A stretch of 64,000 bases of DNA from Angiostrongylus vasorum. Its lineage: Eukaryota; Nematoda; Chromadorea; Rhabditida; Metastrongylidae. Positions 1 to 9,125 of this stretch are shown here, one piece after another. Each line of letters opens with the position of its first letter. Position 1 is the first letter of the stretch. Location: assembly GCA_018806985.1 (NCBI GenBank), contig JADANN010000417.1, positions 806,001 to 870,000 on the forward strand, in the 5' to 3' direction. Below the pieces are notes generated by a model. That model did no database searches. It had not been told where the DNA came from and worked only from the letters and a program-made list of their open reading frames with translations. The translations under genes were made by a program, and so were the position numbers.

Positions 1-225
1 CGACTTGTCTGGAAAGAATTCGTTCTTTGCAATCTAAGAGCGATCATTCTAAGCCAGCAATATCAGGACTTCAAGGAGAATCGACTCGACCAGCTTTCAA
101 CGACACATTAATGATAGAAGGAAACTCCTCAAGCAGTGACCAAAGCACAAGTAAAAAGTCGGTAGGCCTTCGTCAATGATGGATGCAGGAAAACGAATTG
201 AATGCGAAAAGTGATGGGATCAGTC
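1..225 (+). repeat. Dispersed repeat sharing a gatggatgc block
   Basis: The stretch around 170-214 (gatggatgc, then aaaacgaattgaatgcgaa) is a diverged copy of 40708-40750 on the same strand and of 59242-59300 on the opposite strand. The upstream 150 bases are also loosely alike between here and 40.60-40.71 kb. Family unknown; no convincing reading frame. Confidence 0.4.
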
Positions 226-282
226 TAGATGAGATAGACGGGTTGTGTAAAAAAAACTATTCCGGTCATCCTTATCAGGACA

Positions 283-690
283 AGAGTATTGCGCAGTGGT
301 TAGAGGTGCTCTGGAATACACACGTGGTCGCCGGGTTAATTTCGCATCCCAGCTCTTCAAACCATTCTCAGAAAATTGTTAACAGACATTTCTGGGAATA
401 TAACAGCACTGAAGCGCGTGTAGCACAGCGGTTAGAGGCGCCCTGCAATGCACATGGAATCGATTCCCTCGCCCATGGCCATCAAGCCTTCCATCCCTCC
501 GGGATAGGCAATTTTGTACCAGATCTGTTGGGACTATAGCAGCACTGATACGATACATCGCTAATCCAGCCACTCGTAGTCATTGTATTGGCCAGATATG
601 CATTCGGTCACCTTTATCTATGGTAAATGCAGTCGAGTGCAATGCAACCTCTTCCTTCATGGATTGTTCATCGCCAAACTCTTTATCCTT
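283..690 (+). mobile_element. Dimeric tRNA-derived SINE
   Basis: Two different tRNA-like heads stand in tandem. The left monomer (about 283-409) starts with an A-box-like gcgcagtggttagagg and ends in a body shared with copies at 38.87 and 55.40 kb. The right monomer (about 411-690) has gtagcacagcggttagag (A box) and ggaatcgattccc (B box), followed by the body common to the single SINEs in this window. The tail is degraded. This order of two unlike monomers recurs at 38873-39285 and 55398-55700, so it is a real composite family rather than two chance insertions. Confidence 0.75.
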
Positions 691-1129
691 TTACTCTTTA
701 TGATTTTTTTTGTTAGAGAGCTTCCCAGCGTTTAATGGCTTTTTCAATCTGCTTACGAAACTTTCAAATTTTCGAAAGGTACGTTAGCGCGAGAGAAAAT
801 TTTAGCTAAATATAACAGAAATCTATTTCCTTTGCTTTCACTGAATTGTAAGGTCTTCTTAATGGCCTCACACAGTTCGTTCCTTTCTGCTTAACTACGA
901 CGAGATGATGTTTACTTTGTTGATGTCTCCCCTTAGAGTGATATTACTGAAACTTTCGGCATATTTATGTTGTTGAGCACATTCGTTTCTCGTGAACACA
1001 AAGGTTCAACCAAAGCTGATTTTTTCTACTGACGTGAACAGATCTTTTTTCAACTCAATAACAACTTCTTGTATGACCTTGCTAACACAAAGTTGTTATA
1101 AAAAGTTTAATAAGTTAGCCGCTGGGCGC

Positions 1130-1270
1130 CCTTGCCATGTTAAGAGCGGCGATTATTCAACCCGATTCTCCACACCCGGTCACCATCGTGGTGTTGGTCT
1201 TCGTATCGCATCGAGTCGAATCCGATGAAGTGGATTGCCCCTCGAATGAGCTTTCCTCACTCGGCAGCGG
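1130..1270 (-). repeat. Decayed hammerhead-repeat body
   Basis: The segment containing cttcgtatcgcatcgagtcg, followed by gatgaagtggattgcccctc, resembles the body of the hammerhead-bearing repeats at 6.1-6.3 kb and 36.26-36.48 kb. No ribozyme core survives here. Confidence 0.4.
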
Positions 1271-1310
1271 CCGGTTCTTTTTTTGGATTTTTGAAACTTA
1301 TCCAAAACGC
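1270..1310 (-). pseudogene. Scrap of a Penelope-like element C-terminus
   Basis: Reads ttggatttttgaaacttatccaaaacgc, matching the end of the GIY-YIG frame (FWINFKK) of the Penelope-like elements at 11.88 and 31.39 kb. The match resumes at 1592-1625 beyond a SINE, so this was one fragment split by that insertion. Confidence 0.6.
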
Positions 1311-1591
1311 ATGTGCGCATGGCGCAGTGGTCGGAGGCGCCCTGCAACACACACGTGGAATCGATCCCGGCGCCCATGGCTCACCAAGCCTTCCATCCCT
1401 CCGGGGTCGGCAAATTGGTACCAGACTTGTCTGGGAGGATAGCACTACTGGCTCAATATATCAGTAGGCCACCGCGAGTCATTGTAAAGGCCGGATATGC
1501 ATTCAGTCACCTCCAAACGATGCTTAATGAAGTCAAATGCATGGCGCATCCCTGAGGGATTGATCAACGCTAAGAGCTTTATCTTTTTTCA
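1311..1591 (+). mobile_element. tRNA-derived SINE with intact target-site duplication
   Basis: A complete 281-bp SINE. It has a tRNA-like head (atggcgcagtggtcggagg A box; ggaatcgatccc B box), a body ending in gggattgatcaacgc, and a T-rich tail. It is flanked by the 11-bp direct repeat atccaaaacgc (1300-1310 and 1592-1602), which lies inside a Penelope-like fragment. Pol III-driven and LINE-mobilised by analogy with other SINEs. Confidence 0.85.
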
Positions 1592-1639
1592 ATCCAAAAC
1601 GCTTTAAGCCTTGCGCATTTATGTTTATGTATGCAATAG

Positions 1640-3180
1640 TTGTCATGAAACTTGCCATTTCAGAATTCCAAAGGAGGAGAAGCAGTAAAATTAGAGTGTG
1701 AAAGCTGGAAGATTACACCAAATAAAAAAACAACGGCATTAAGCAAAAAACGGTGAGTATAAATGATTTCCACCTTTGGCAGACTAAACTGTTCTCCATG
1801 TTGTGATGACCACATATTCTTGTTCAAAAGTATTTAAGCCTCTCAACTTCAACTTATCATAACTGATCACTAAACTGTTTCTTCACTGTCACCAACTTTC
1901 TAGTGGCGTTGTCGTGCACCTTTACTAACACCAAACTTCAGAGACGTCTCTTCAGGTGTATACGACATGGCGCGCTGTCACTTAATTCGCTGTTGACTGA
2001 TTACTACTGTCACTGTTTAAAGTTGATGTTTATCACTGGTTCCATAGCTCTTAGTAGGCCTTTGTTCCATAATTTCCTGAAGAAAAAGACGTTCGACATA
2101 AGTATAAGTTATTAAAACAAAAGTAGAATTTGTTCAAAGTGAAAAGCCATTTTTAGGAAATTGGGGGAGAAATTAGACCTACGGTATGTCATACCGGAGT
2201 TCAACCTGTGAGTTCTCGAAGTATTAAGAGAACAAGGAAAGTTTTTACAGAGCAAGAGAGGTTCTGTCGATTGTCTTTATTTTTACAGGCCTGTGGTCTG
2301 GCACATGCATGAGCTGCATCGTGTTGGTTATCACTCGCCTACTAGAGGTGTCTAACATAATAATGCAAGTGGTTTGCCATTTCCGAAAGCGTTCAACTAC
2401 ATAAACACTAAAATTGTAAACCAATACGGTTTCTCATATTTTAAGACGGTATAACCCGTGGTTAGAGGTTTCCAACAACGCCCACATGGCTAATAATTCA
2501 TGTTTTCTTGATGAGAAGACACGCGGTTGTTAGCAATAATTAGTCCTTTTATTTGCTTATCAAGAAAAACAGTAAATTGTTGATCAATGCCAAGCTTAAT
2601 AAAGAGTCGGTCCTGGGAATTCCACGTATGATCGTTTGTTCAAAGCCGCACAATGAGGATAGCAAGTATCTACCGTGTCAGGTTGGTTGATTAGGTTCAA
2701 AGCTACCCACGAGAATGAGAACACTTGCTTGATACAATGGTAACCCTACCAAGTCACTGTGTAGGCCGGATTTTCATTATCCCACTCCTCCCCGGCTACT
2801 GTAATGCGTTTCTGGCCCAATGGACTACGCGCAATTTTGCCGGCTGCAGTTTCCTGCTTTTTTGACCATAAAAGGTCTTTTTCTCAATAAATAGAGAGCT
2901 TGAGGCATTTCTAACGTGACAGAATTGTGGAAGGGACTCTACGCTACCGTTCTATGAGTATGAATGATATGTATGCACTATTTACCATGTATTACTATAG
3001 GCCATTGTGCTAACACATTGCAACACTTTGTCTGGAAGTATTTTGCACATTATGTTGAATTTTTTTGCTTTTACATCCACACTATTCATAAGATAACCCT
3101 TGTAATTAAAATGAAATAACAACTAATTGTTAGTCTAAACTCGGGTCAATGAACTTTTTCGAAAATACGTCTTTGCGGAT
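1640..3180. other. No recognisable gene
   Basis: AT-rich sequence with only short open frames, for example 1903-2115 on the plus strand, that lack protein-like composition or repeats elsewhere in the window. I see nothing supportable here. Confidence 0.5.
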
Positions 3181-3221
3181 CATTAAGTAGGATAGAAGGG
3201 GATAGGATGCATAGAATGGCT

Positions 3222-3300
3222 AATCCCAGCTGCTACATTTTGATCTGCATCCGACAAACTATCGAAAGCGTCGTAGCTCGGTGAAGGAAAACTCCGAAAC
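3222..3300 (-). other. Exon-like block (SLSDADQN)
   Basis: The minus strand reads FRSFPSPSYDAFDSLSDADQN after an acceptor-like aagcag. A related frame, FQSFRLPNYVHSFGSLSEAD, is found on the plus strand at about 63937-64000 after ttccag. The same reading frame in two diverged copies suggests a coding exon. The family is not recognised and neighbouring exons were not found. Confidence 0.35.
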
Positions 3301-3540
3301 CTGCTTAACTTAATCTGCATATTACAGTGTCCATACGGTCGTTCGTTCCAGATCGTCATGGAAACTACACCAAAGGAGCCTGGAAAATTAGCATTTAAAG
3401 CGTTGTAAATTTTAGGTAAAATCTGGGAATACAAAAGTGAATCGTAGAGAAGAGTACCTTGCTATCACGAGTGATTTCAAAAAAATTTCTCAAAATGATA
3501 TATTAATGAGAGAGAGACGCATTATCCATCGATGTGAACT

Positions 3541-3835
3541 CTCTGCTGCAGGACTTCATCGAGAGTAGGAATAAACAGCACGCTCATAGAAAACGGTAAG
3601 TGTCATAAGAAGCTGTTCCCAGGCGAATAAAGTTTAGAGATCAGGTCATTCTGTAGAGATTTTGGAACTCTTTTGCCCACTAAATTGCACATCAGCCCTA
3701 ACTTTCCCATGCTCTGAAGAAAGCTAAATACGGCCATAGGGTTACAATCGTTAAAAAACTAGCATTACAATGAGTTTCTGTTGTTTATCATGAAAAGAGT
3801 AAGTTATCCAACATAATTAATTCTTAAAAGTAAAC
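3541..3835 (+). repeat. Segment shared with 56.16-56.42 kb (inverted)
   Basis: This stretch, just outside the left arm, is not found beside the right arm. It matches the reverse complement of about 56160-56430 (shared blocks include gatcaggtcattctgtagag and attttggaactcttttg). It shows that the 53-56 kb duplicate extends beyond the palindrome's outer edge. Confidence 0.6.
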
Positions 3836-4350
3836 GAGAACAAGCGCGGCTGCTTTCATTTGCAACAGCACCGAGAAAAAAAATGAAGGGCAAGAAAGTT
3901 TGAAAAAGAAGATTTCAACCATGTTTGCAGAGCGGATTTCGCATAAGCCTGATTTACAGTAAAAAATTATGCAGCTAAGGCAGTTTCTCAATCAAAGTTA
4001 AGATAGAAATCTTCATGGGAAGTTGTACAGTCAAGATGTGCTACTTCACAGAAAAGTTTCCGACAGAGTTAACAAAAATTTGAACAACAGAGTTTCAACA
4101 TTCGATAAAGGCATTATCATCGTTATGACGTCCTTACTTAGTATGGCATCGTTCCTTATGAGTTTTGCAGCAATTTCACGTTATAGCTTCACAAAATTGT
4201 CATGGTCATAAGACAAATTCATAACACACCAAATGTGAAACGAAGAAATATGAAAGTGGAAGTGGATAGGTTGGAGCTTGACTATCTTCGATTTACTAGT
4301 CATATCGTTCTCTTTTACTTTTTTCGTACCTTGTAAAAACCCAGTAAATA

Positions 4351-4520
4351 GGAGTGCATGTAGCGCAGTGGTCGGAGGCACTCTTCAAAAAAAAATGGGA
4401 TCGATCCCAGGGCCCCAGCCTAACCAATGCTTCCACCCTCCGGCGTCGGCACATTGCTACAAAGAGGGCGCATCCCTCAGGGATTGATCAAACGCCGAGA
4501 GCTTTATCCTTTATCCTTTA
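4351..4520 (+). mobile_element. Internally deleted SINE
   Basis: Head (gtagcgcagtggtcggagg, then gggatcgatccc) joined directly to the 3' end (catccctcagggattgatca). The middle 100 bases are missing. The mirror copy at 39445-39545 on the minus strand is shorter still. Confidence 0.7.
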
Positions 4521-4684
4521 CAACAGCCTTGTGTTAGAATGATATAACAGGAAAATACAATTCGAATTGAAGAGGATCGGTCCACATCTATAGAAGAATC
4601 AGCGTTTCGTGTTCATGAGAAACGATTATGCTCAACAACACCCATCTCGTGATCATAAAAATCACAATCGATAAAATATCAAAG

Positions 4685-4985
4685 CGTTTAGCGTTGATTA
4701 ACCCTTGAGAGATGCGCCGTATGGGCTTCATCAGGCATCGTTAGAAGTCATTGAAAGCGTATTTGGAGCATAAAATAACTTACGGTGGTGTACCGATGCA
4801 TCGAGACCGGGCTGCTATCCTCCCAAACCGTTTTGGCACCAAACTGCCCACCCCCGAGTGATGAAAAGCTTGGTGAGCTTGGAGAGTGGAACCGAAGAGA
4901 GCGGAACCGAACCTATGTGTATTGTAGGGCGCCTCCAACTGCTATCCTACACGCGTCCCAGTGCTGATATCTAAGAAATGCCCTG
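4685..4985 (-). mobile_element. Dimeric SINE, left arm copy
   Basis: Reverse orientation: the right monomer spans about 4685-4950, with the tRNA head read as gttggaggcgccctacaata. The truncated left monomer lies at 4951-4985. It mirrors the dimer at 38873-39285. The B box is unusual (ggttcggttccgc-like), shared with the mirror copy and with 55.56 kb, so it marks a subfamily. Confidence 0.7.
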
Positions 4986-5152
4986 CAACATGACTTGATG
5001 AGATAGCGACGACGACAAGTTTTCTTTCCTTCTCTTTTCATTGAGAAAAGTATGCCTCAATGATCATAGCAAGAGTCGGAAACTCATACATTATCCCAAA
5101 ATATTCATATGCAGCACAGGTACTGCTTTGAGCTCTTGCGTGGCGTGGCAAG

Positions 5153-5265
5153 GAGAGATTTGTTGCTGAATCCATGCAGGACGACAGGGGATCCGCTAAC
5201 TGATCGCCTTTTCGAAGGCGATTTAACCTGGCGAAATCGTTCTCCTAGAATTTGTGGTGAACTGA
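5153..5265 (+). pseudogene. Frameshifted acidic exon-like block
   Basis: Homologous to minus-strand blocks at 37317-37422 and 53570-53689, which read ERFVAESTQDD and RDPLTDRLFEDD. This copy carries extra bases (cagggga, ttaacc) that break the frame. It lies just upstream of the TM1-like exon at 5376-5451 on the same strand, the same order as in the other two copies. Confidence 0.4.
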
Positions 5266-5375
5266 CGACAGTTCTTCGAATCATCTAAATCTGATGTTGT
5301 CACGGAGTTCACCCTTATAATCGTGGGCAGTGCTTTGACTTGCAATTGATTTATGAATTTTCTATTGTTTTACAG

Positions 5376-5451
5376 AGATTCGGACAGAAAAACCGGCTAT
5401 ACGAATATATGGTTTGGAATATCATTCCTAGTTTATGGAGTGATTGCCAAA
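5376..5451 (+). CDS. TM1-like exon, probably of an Srt-type receptor
   Basis: A 76-bp exon with a tttacag acceptor and a gtaagt donor. It encodes DSDRKTGYTNIWFGISFLVY followed by GVIAK. The hydrophobic stretch with small residues looks like the first transmembrane helix of a nematode serpentine receptor. Near-identical exons occur at 37128-37202 and 53406-53481, both minus strand. No downstream receptor exon is found near this copy, so it is likely a relic carried by the duplication. The Srt assignment is inference from the adjacent Srt genes. Confidence 0.5.
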
Positions 5452-5639
5452 GTAAGTAACGTCTTTCTGACCTTCGAAATTCAATTTTTTGGAGCAAGAA
5501 AAGGACAGGGAAAACAGCAGTTGTAAGGTTATTAAAGGCAATTACAATACGGTGCATCCCACCGCAGACAGCTGCCACTCTTGTGCATCCGGGAAAATTT
5601 GCCACCACGTGTTTGAGTTTGAGCTTGATACCAAGACAG

Positions 5640-5830
5640 TGGTGGATCTTGGTATTCATTTGCTCTAAGCTGTGCTTTCTGATGGAAAAAGCAGGTCTCT
5701 TTCTCAGCTTGGGTATCCCTGCCAGGGCATAAAACCCCCTGCTGTACACCTCCCAGCCACCTTGAGGCAGCAACCCATTGGGAGGCACCAAAGGAGTCGC
5801 TCGACAAAAAAAGAGACTGAAGTTTGGTTT
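5640..5830 (-). repeat. Dispersed repeat, also at 36.78 and 43.72 kb
   Basis: Contains the reverse complement of a block reading caatgggttgctgcctcaag, then gtggctgggaggtgtacagc. It mirrors 36780-37000 and has a more diverged relative at 43720-43950. The frame is open on the minus strand in this copy (5351-5791), but the frames do not agree between copies, so I do not call a gene. Confidence 0.45.
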
Positions 5831-6039
5831 TATTATTCATCACTTAACAAGGCGGAGAATAAATTCCAGCTGTGGATGACTTTGAAGGGCGATTTGCAAT
5901 AGTAAACCGAAAAAAGAATTATTGGAAGTGGTTTGAAAACAACTGTCTGAAGAACAGTTGTCAGGATCTTTGTGACTACAGTGTTCTGCTAACTTGCCCT
6001 AATGAACGAAGATGAGAATTCTAGCATTATTGAGCTAGC

Positions 6040-6290
6040 TCGAGGTTGATAAAAAGATTTATTCGCTAACGTTTCGTCGTCTTCATCTTCTTAAGAGCGG
6101 CGTTGACCGGAGGCGATGGTCTACAGCTGGTCTTTATCGCGATGTGGATGTTCGTTGTCGTATCGAGTCAAATCTAGTGGAGGAAGCACCGTTCGAATGG
6201 GAGAACATCACTCAGTGCCGCCCTATTATACAAGATGCGGTGTCGACCGATTGCCACCTCCAATATGATCTACTTTCGGCGGGTATTGCA
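6040..6290 (-). mobile_element. Hammerhead-bearing short repeat (left arm, outer)
   Basis: A non-autonomous unit on the minus strand. The body contains agatttgactcgatacga-type sequence, and the hammerhead-like motif lies at 6063-6099, ahead of the conserved end motif acctcgagctagc. It mirrors 36255-36530. The core is CTTAAGA instead of CTGAAGA, so the motif is probably dead, but GAAACGTTAGC is intact. Confidence 0.55.
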
Positions 6291-6699
6291 TCCCTAGACA
6301 GTTAGTATTGCGTTAGCTAGAGCATAGCGAATTTAGCGTTTTTTCAATCTGACCGTCATCTAACGTCGGCATTAGTAATCAATACCTCTTTGGCTTGGCT
6401 TAATAATCCAAGAACCAATTGATTAATAATGCCAAGCTTAAATGACGGTCGGTTCGAACAGTGTAGAAGATTGGACTATCGTAATATCCCACCGTGATAC
6501 TAAGTTGATGATATAGTAATCTTTTCCTTGTTGCAACCTCTGTCTCGGAACACAAAATGACCGCTGGGGAAAAGCCGCCCGGGTTCCTTTCGTCCCGCAC
6601 TACGAGGTGTAATATAAAACACGAAGAGGGTTCCACCGGGATCCTACGATAGCATAGCTCCTTCCTTCGAACGCATGCTCCAAATAGCACGCACTTCTC

Positions 6700-7560
6700 T
6701 CAAACTGTATGACATCTTGCCTTCAGAAAAAAAAATTCAGAAACAGAGGAGGGCCTGGCACACTTTCACGCAGCCCAAAAAGGAATGAGGGTCTTCGCAA
6801 CCACCTTCCCACATTCTTTGGTTCTCTCTACAAGGTGCCCACAAGGATTATTCTACACAACCTATCAAAAAACCTTGGATTAGCACAACCAGTTCGCCTA
6901 GGATGATTCGGCCAAGCACCTTGCTGCAGGGACTACATCCAGTTTGTGTTACAGGTCATGGAGGCCTGTCGGAAGCACTGTCTGCGTCTTGTCCTAACTT
7001 CTACCGACTATGGAAAGGCATTTGAAGGCGTCGAACAGAGTGCAGTCCCTATCAGCGCTCGTCGAGCAAAGAGTGGAACCGTTCATTATGCGACTACTAA
7101 TTGAATGTTATTGGAACTGCATCACAGAGATACAGCTTTAGCACGGATAGCTAACTATAACCACAGGTAAACGCATTCAACAAGGCATAATGTCGCCAAG
7201 TCGCTTACTGCCTTTCCGCAGTGAATAATGCAGTTACTTGATTGGATCGAGAAGGGTATCTACACGGAATAAAAAAATTTTTCATCAAATTTCAGTTTTG
7301 TTGATATCATCGCCGCCTTCTCAAAAATTGTGTTCGAATCAGGCGGAATCAGTGGAGCAATGCCGGCTTATTCGGGCCTTTCGAGGGAAAAAACAGACTA
7401 CTACCATCGATGGCTGTTGTGCGAGAGCGAAATGAATGTTGCCGAATGTGCTTGTGCCCGTACTACCAGTGAATACAGGCCATTACTGCATCAAAAAAAA
7501 CCAGTTAATCCAGCATCTAGCGTAGATCACATCTCAATAAACTCCTGTTTTACAATGCAC
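6700..7560 (+). pseudogene. Decayed LINE reverse transcriptase (RTE-like)
   Basis: Several frames together resemble an RTE-type RT. At about 6830 is a stretch like YKVPTRIILHNLSKNL, then a helix reading QVMEACRKHCLRLVL at about 6955-7000. The A box is TSTDYGKAFEGVE (family: D-KAFD-VE). After a frameshift come EQRVEPFIMRLLIECYWN and a degraded catalytic box FSFVDI where FADD is expected (about 7290). Only the RT core is present. The mirror copy at 34980-35920 keeps a longer single frame over the last part. Inactive. Confidence 0.65.
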
Positions 7561-7599
7561 AAGGATGTGTTACCCGCTAGAGCAGCACGAAGGAAATGA

Positions 7600-8135
7600 T
7601 TACATCATGGTTACTGGGATGCAAAGTCTACTACACCACTGTTCTTCTAATAATGGATGAGAATGTTGGCCTTCATGGAGAGTGCACGCGCTTTTTCACG
7701 GAAAGGCTAGGAAGACACAAACGTGAACAATCGACACCGCAAAGCCATTGGTAATTGGTATCCTCCTTGCTTAGAATTTGAGAAGATTGCCTCTACTGTG
7801 ACAGCCGGCTGACCAATCAGTGAATCTCATTTGTAGATGAGTTGCCACAATTCTTCAATACCGAAAAAAATACATGGAGCCTTTGCCACGAAAATATCAA
7901 CGTGATCCTTTAGTTGCAAGTAATATTACCAGTTTTTTGTACGAGGTAGAGATGGAAATAATTGTAACAGTGTATAATGCTTCTATGTCATCATTTGTCG
8001 GACACATATCTGCAAAGGGGAAATGGCTAAGGAAATGAAGGAAACTAAAATGCTCTTAGTGAAAAAATGTGAAAGTGAATGCAATGACAAACATTCCAAT
8101 CACCCACTACTCTTCATACCTTGCTTACACAAACG
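7600..8135. other. No recognisable gene
   Basis: Intergenic-looking sequence, mirrored at about 34.40-34.98 kb. I see no repeat family beyond the palindrome itself. Confidence 0.5.
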
Positions 8136-8146
8136 TTTTAATAACC

Positions 8147-8461
8147 ATGATTTACCATTTTATTTTCTGCCTACTAGAATTTTCAAAGCAGGGTAGTAAG
8201 CGAAATACAACCACAACGTTGCTGAGATATTTGCAAAACTCTGGACCACAGGTGCCTAAGGTGCGTCAACGGGATTGGTCTGAGACGGGTGATTGCTGAT
8301 GGCTCTGATCGATAGAACTAGCTGAGAGACAGGCGAAACGAAGGACCCACATGGTGTGGTGGTGAACGCGTTACTCCCCGGAAAGGACAATAGCGCGTTC
8401 GTTCCCCCTCCTTATGCACCCGTGGGTCCAGAGTTTTGCAAATATCTCAGCAACGTTGTGT
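8147..8461 (+). mobile_element. Foldback element with long inner inverted repeats
   Basis: A 315-bp element flanked by the 11-bp duplication ttttaataacc (8136-8146 and 8462-8472). Near its right side are inverted repeats built on gctgagatatttgcaaaact (about 8213-8250 against 8421-8460). A single-sided tail containing tattttctgcctactag lies at the left. No coding capacity. Other copies are at 34074-34381, about 38545-38800, 45590-45690 (half), 60517-60725 and 63328-63609. The duplication lengths (11-13 bp) do not fit common TA or 8-bp DNA transposon families. Confidence 0.8.
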
Positions 8462-8934
8462 TTTTAATAACCCATTTTCACATGCGAGTTCCAGCAGTTC
8501 TGCTACTTGCTTCATTGTCTAGATGCCATCACTGGCTCCATTCATACGGGAGTTCGGCAGAGGGTTGATGGGCTTGGAGGTTTGCTACAGGTATGAGTAC
8601 AGTTGGCTTAGGCTAGTCCCAAATCAGCACATATTTTTTTAAAAGTCGTTGCTTCTCACCCGAAAAACAAGACATTCCTCTCCTTCATATGTATTGAGAT
8701 CAACATAAGTCGGATCTTACATGTCAAATTTTTACATTACTCATTTTAAAAACATGTGTGTCGAAAGCAGGTCCAAAGTAACAAAGCTCGATGACGAGTC
8801 GATTCGCATTAGGTACAGAGAGAACGTCTGGCCCTATGGCGAAATCAACATTGTGTGAAAACCAAGAGCTCACGAGCTTTCAGAAAACTATATGGATATG
8901 TATCAAGATGCACTTTGTTTCACTGATAAACCGA

Positions 8935-9125
8935 CACGAGGTTGTCACCAATTGTTTATTCGGCTAACGTCTCAACATGTTCGTCTTCTTCAGAGCCGCT
9001 ATGGTGAGTCGATGGTCCACATCACTCCCTCATTACGATGTGGATGCATCTTCGTCTTATCCAATCAAATCTTCTTCAGTGGAGCACCACTCGAATGAAG
9101 CACCATCACTCATGCACTAATGTCT
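8935..9125 (-). mobile_element. Hammerhead-bearing short repeat (left arm, inner)
   Basis: Minus-strand unit with a body rich in gatgcatccacatcgtaat, then the hammerhead-like motif at 8961-8999, then the end motif acctcgtgt. It mirrors 33425-33610. Here GAAAC has become GAGAC, which hits an essential core adenosine, so this copy should not cleave while its mirror might. Confidence 0.65.

Noticed and set aside
1311..1384. Possible tRNA gene
   Set aside because: The A and B boxes belong to a SINE head; the acceptor and anticodon stems do not close, and the same unit is dispersed through the window.
5351..5791. 146-codon minus-strand protein-like frame
   Set aside because: It overlaps the antisense of the TM1-like exon and a dispersed repeat; the right-arm copy reads a different frame over the same DNA.
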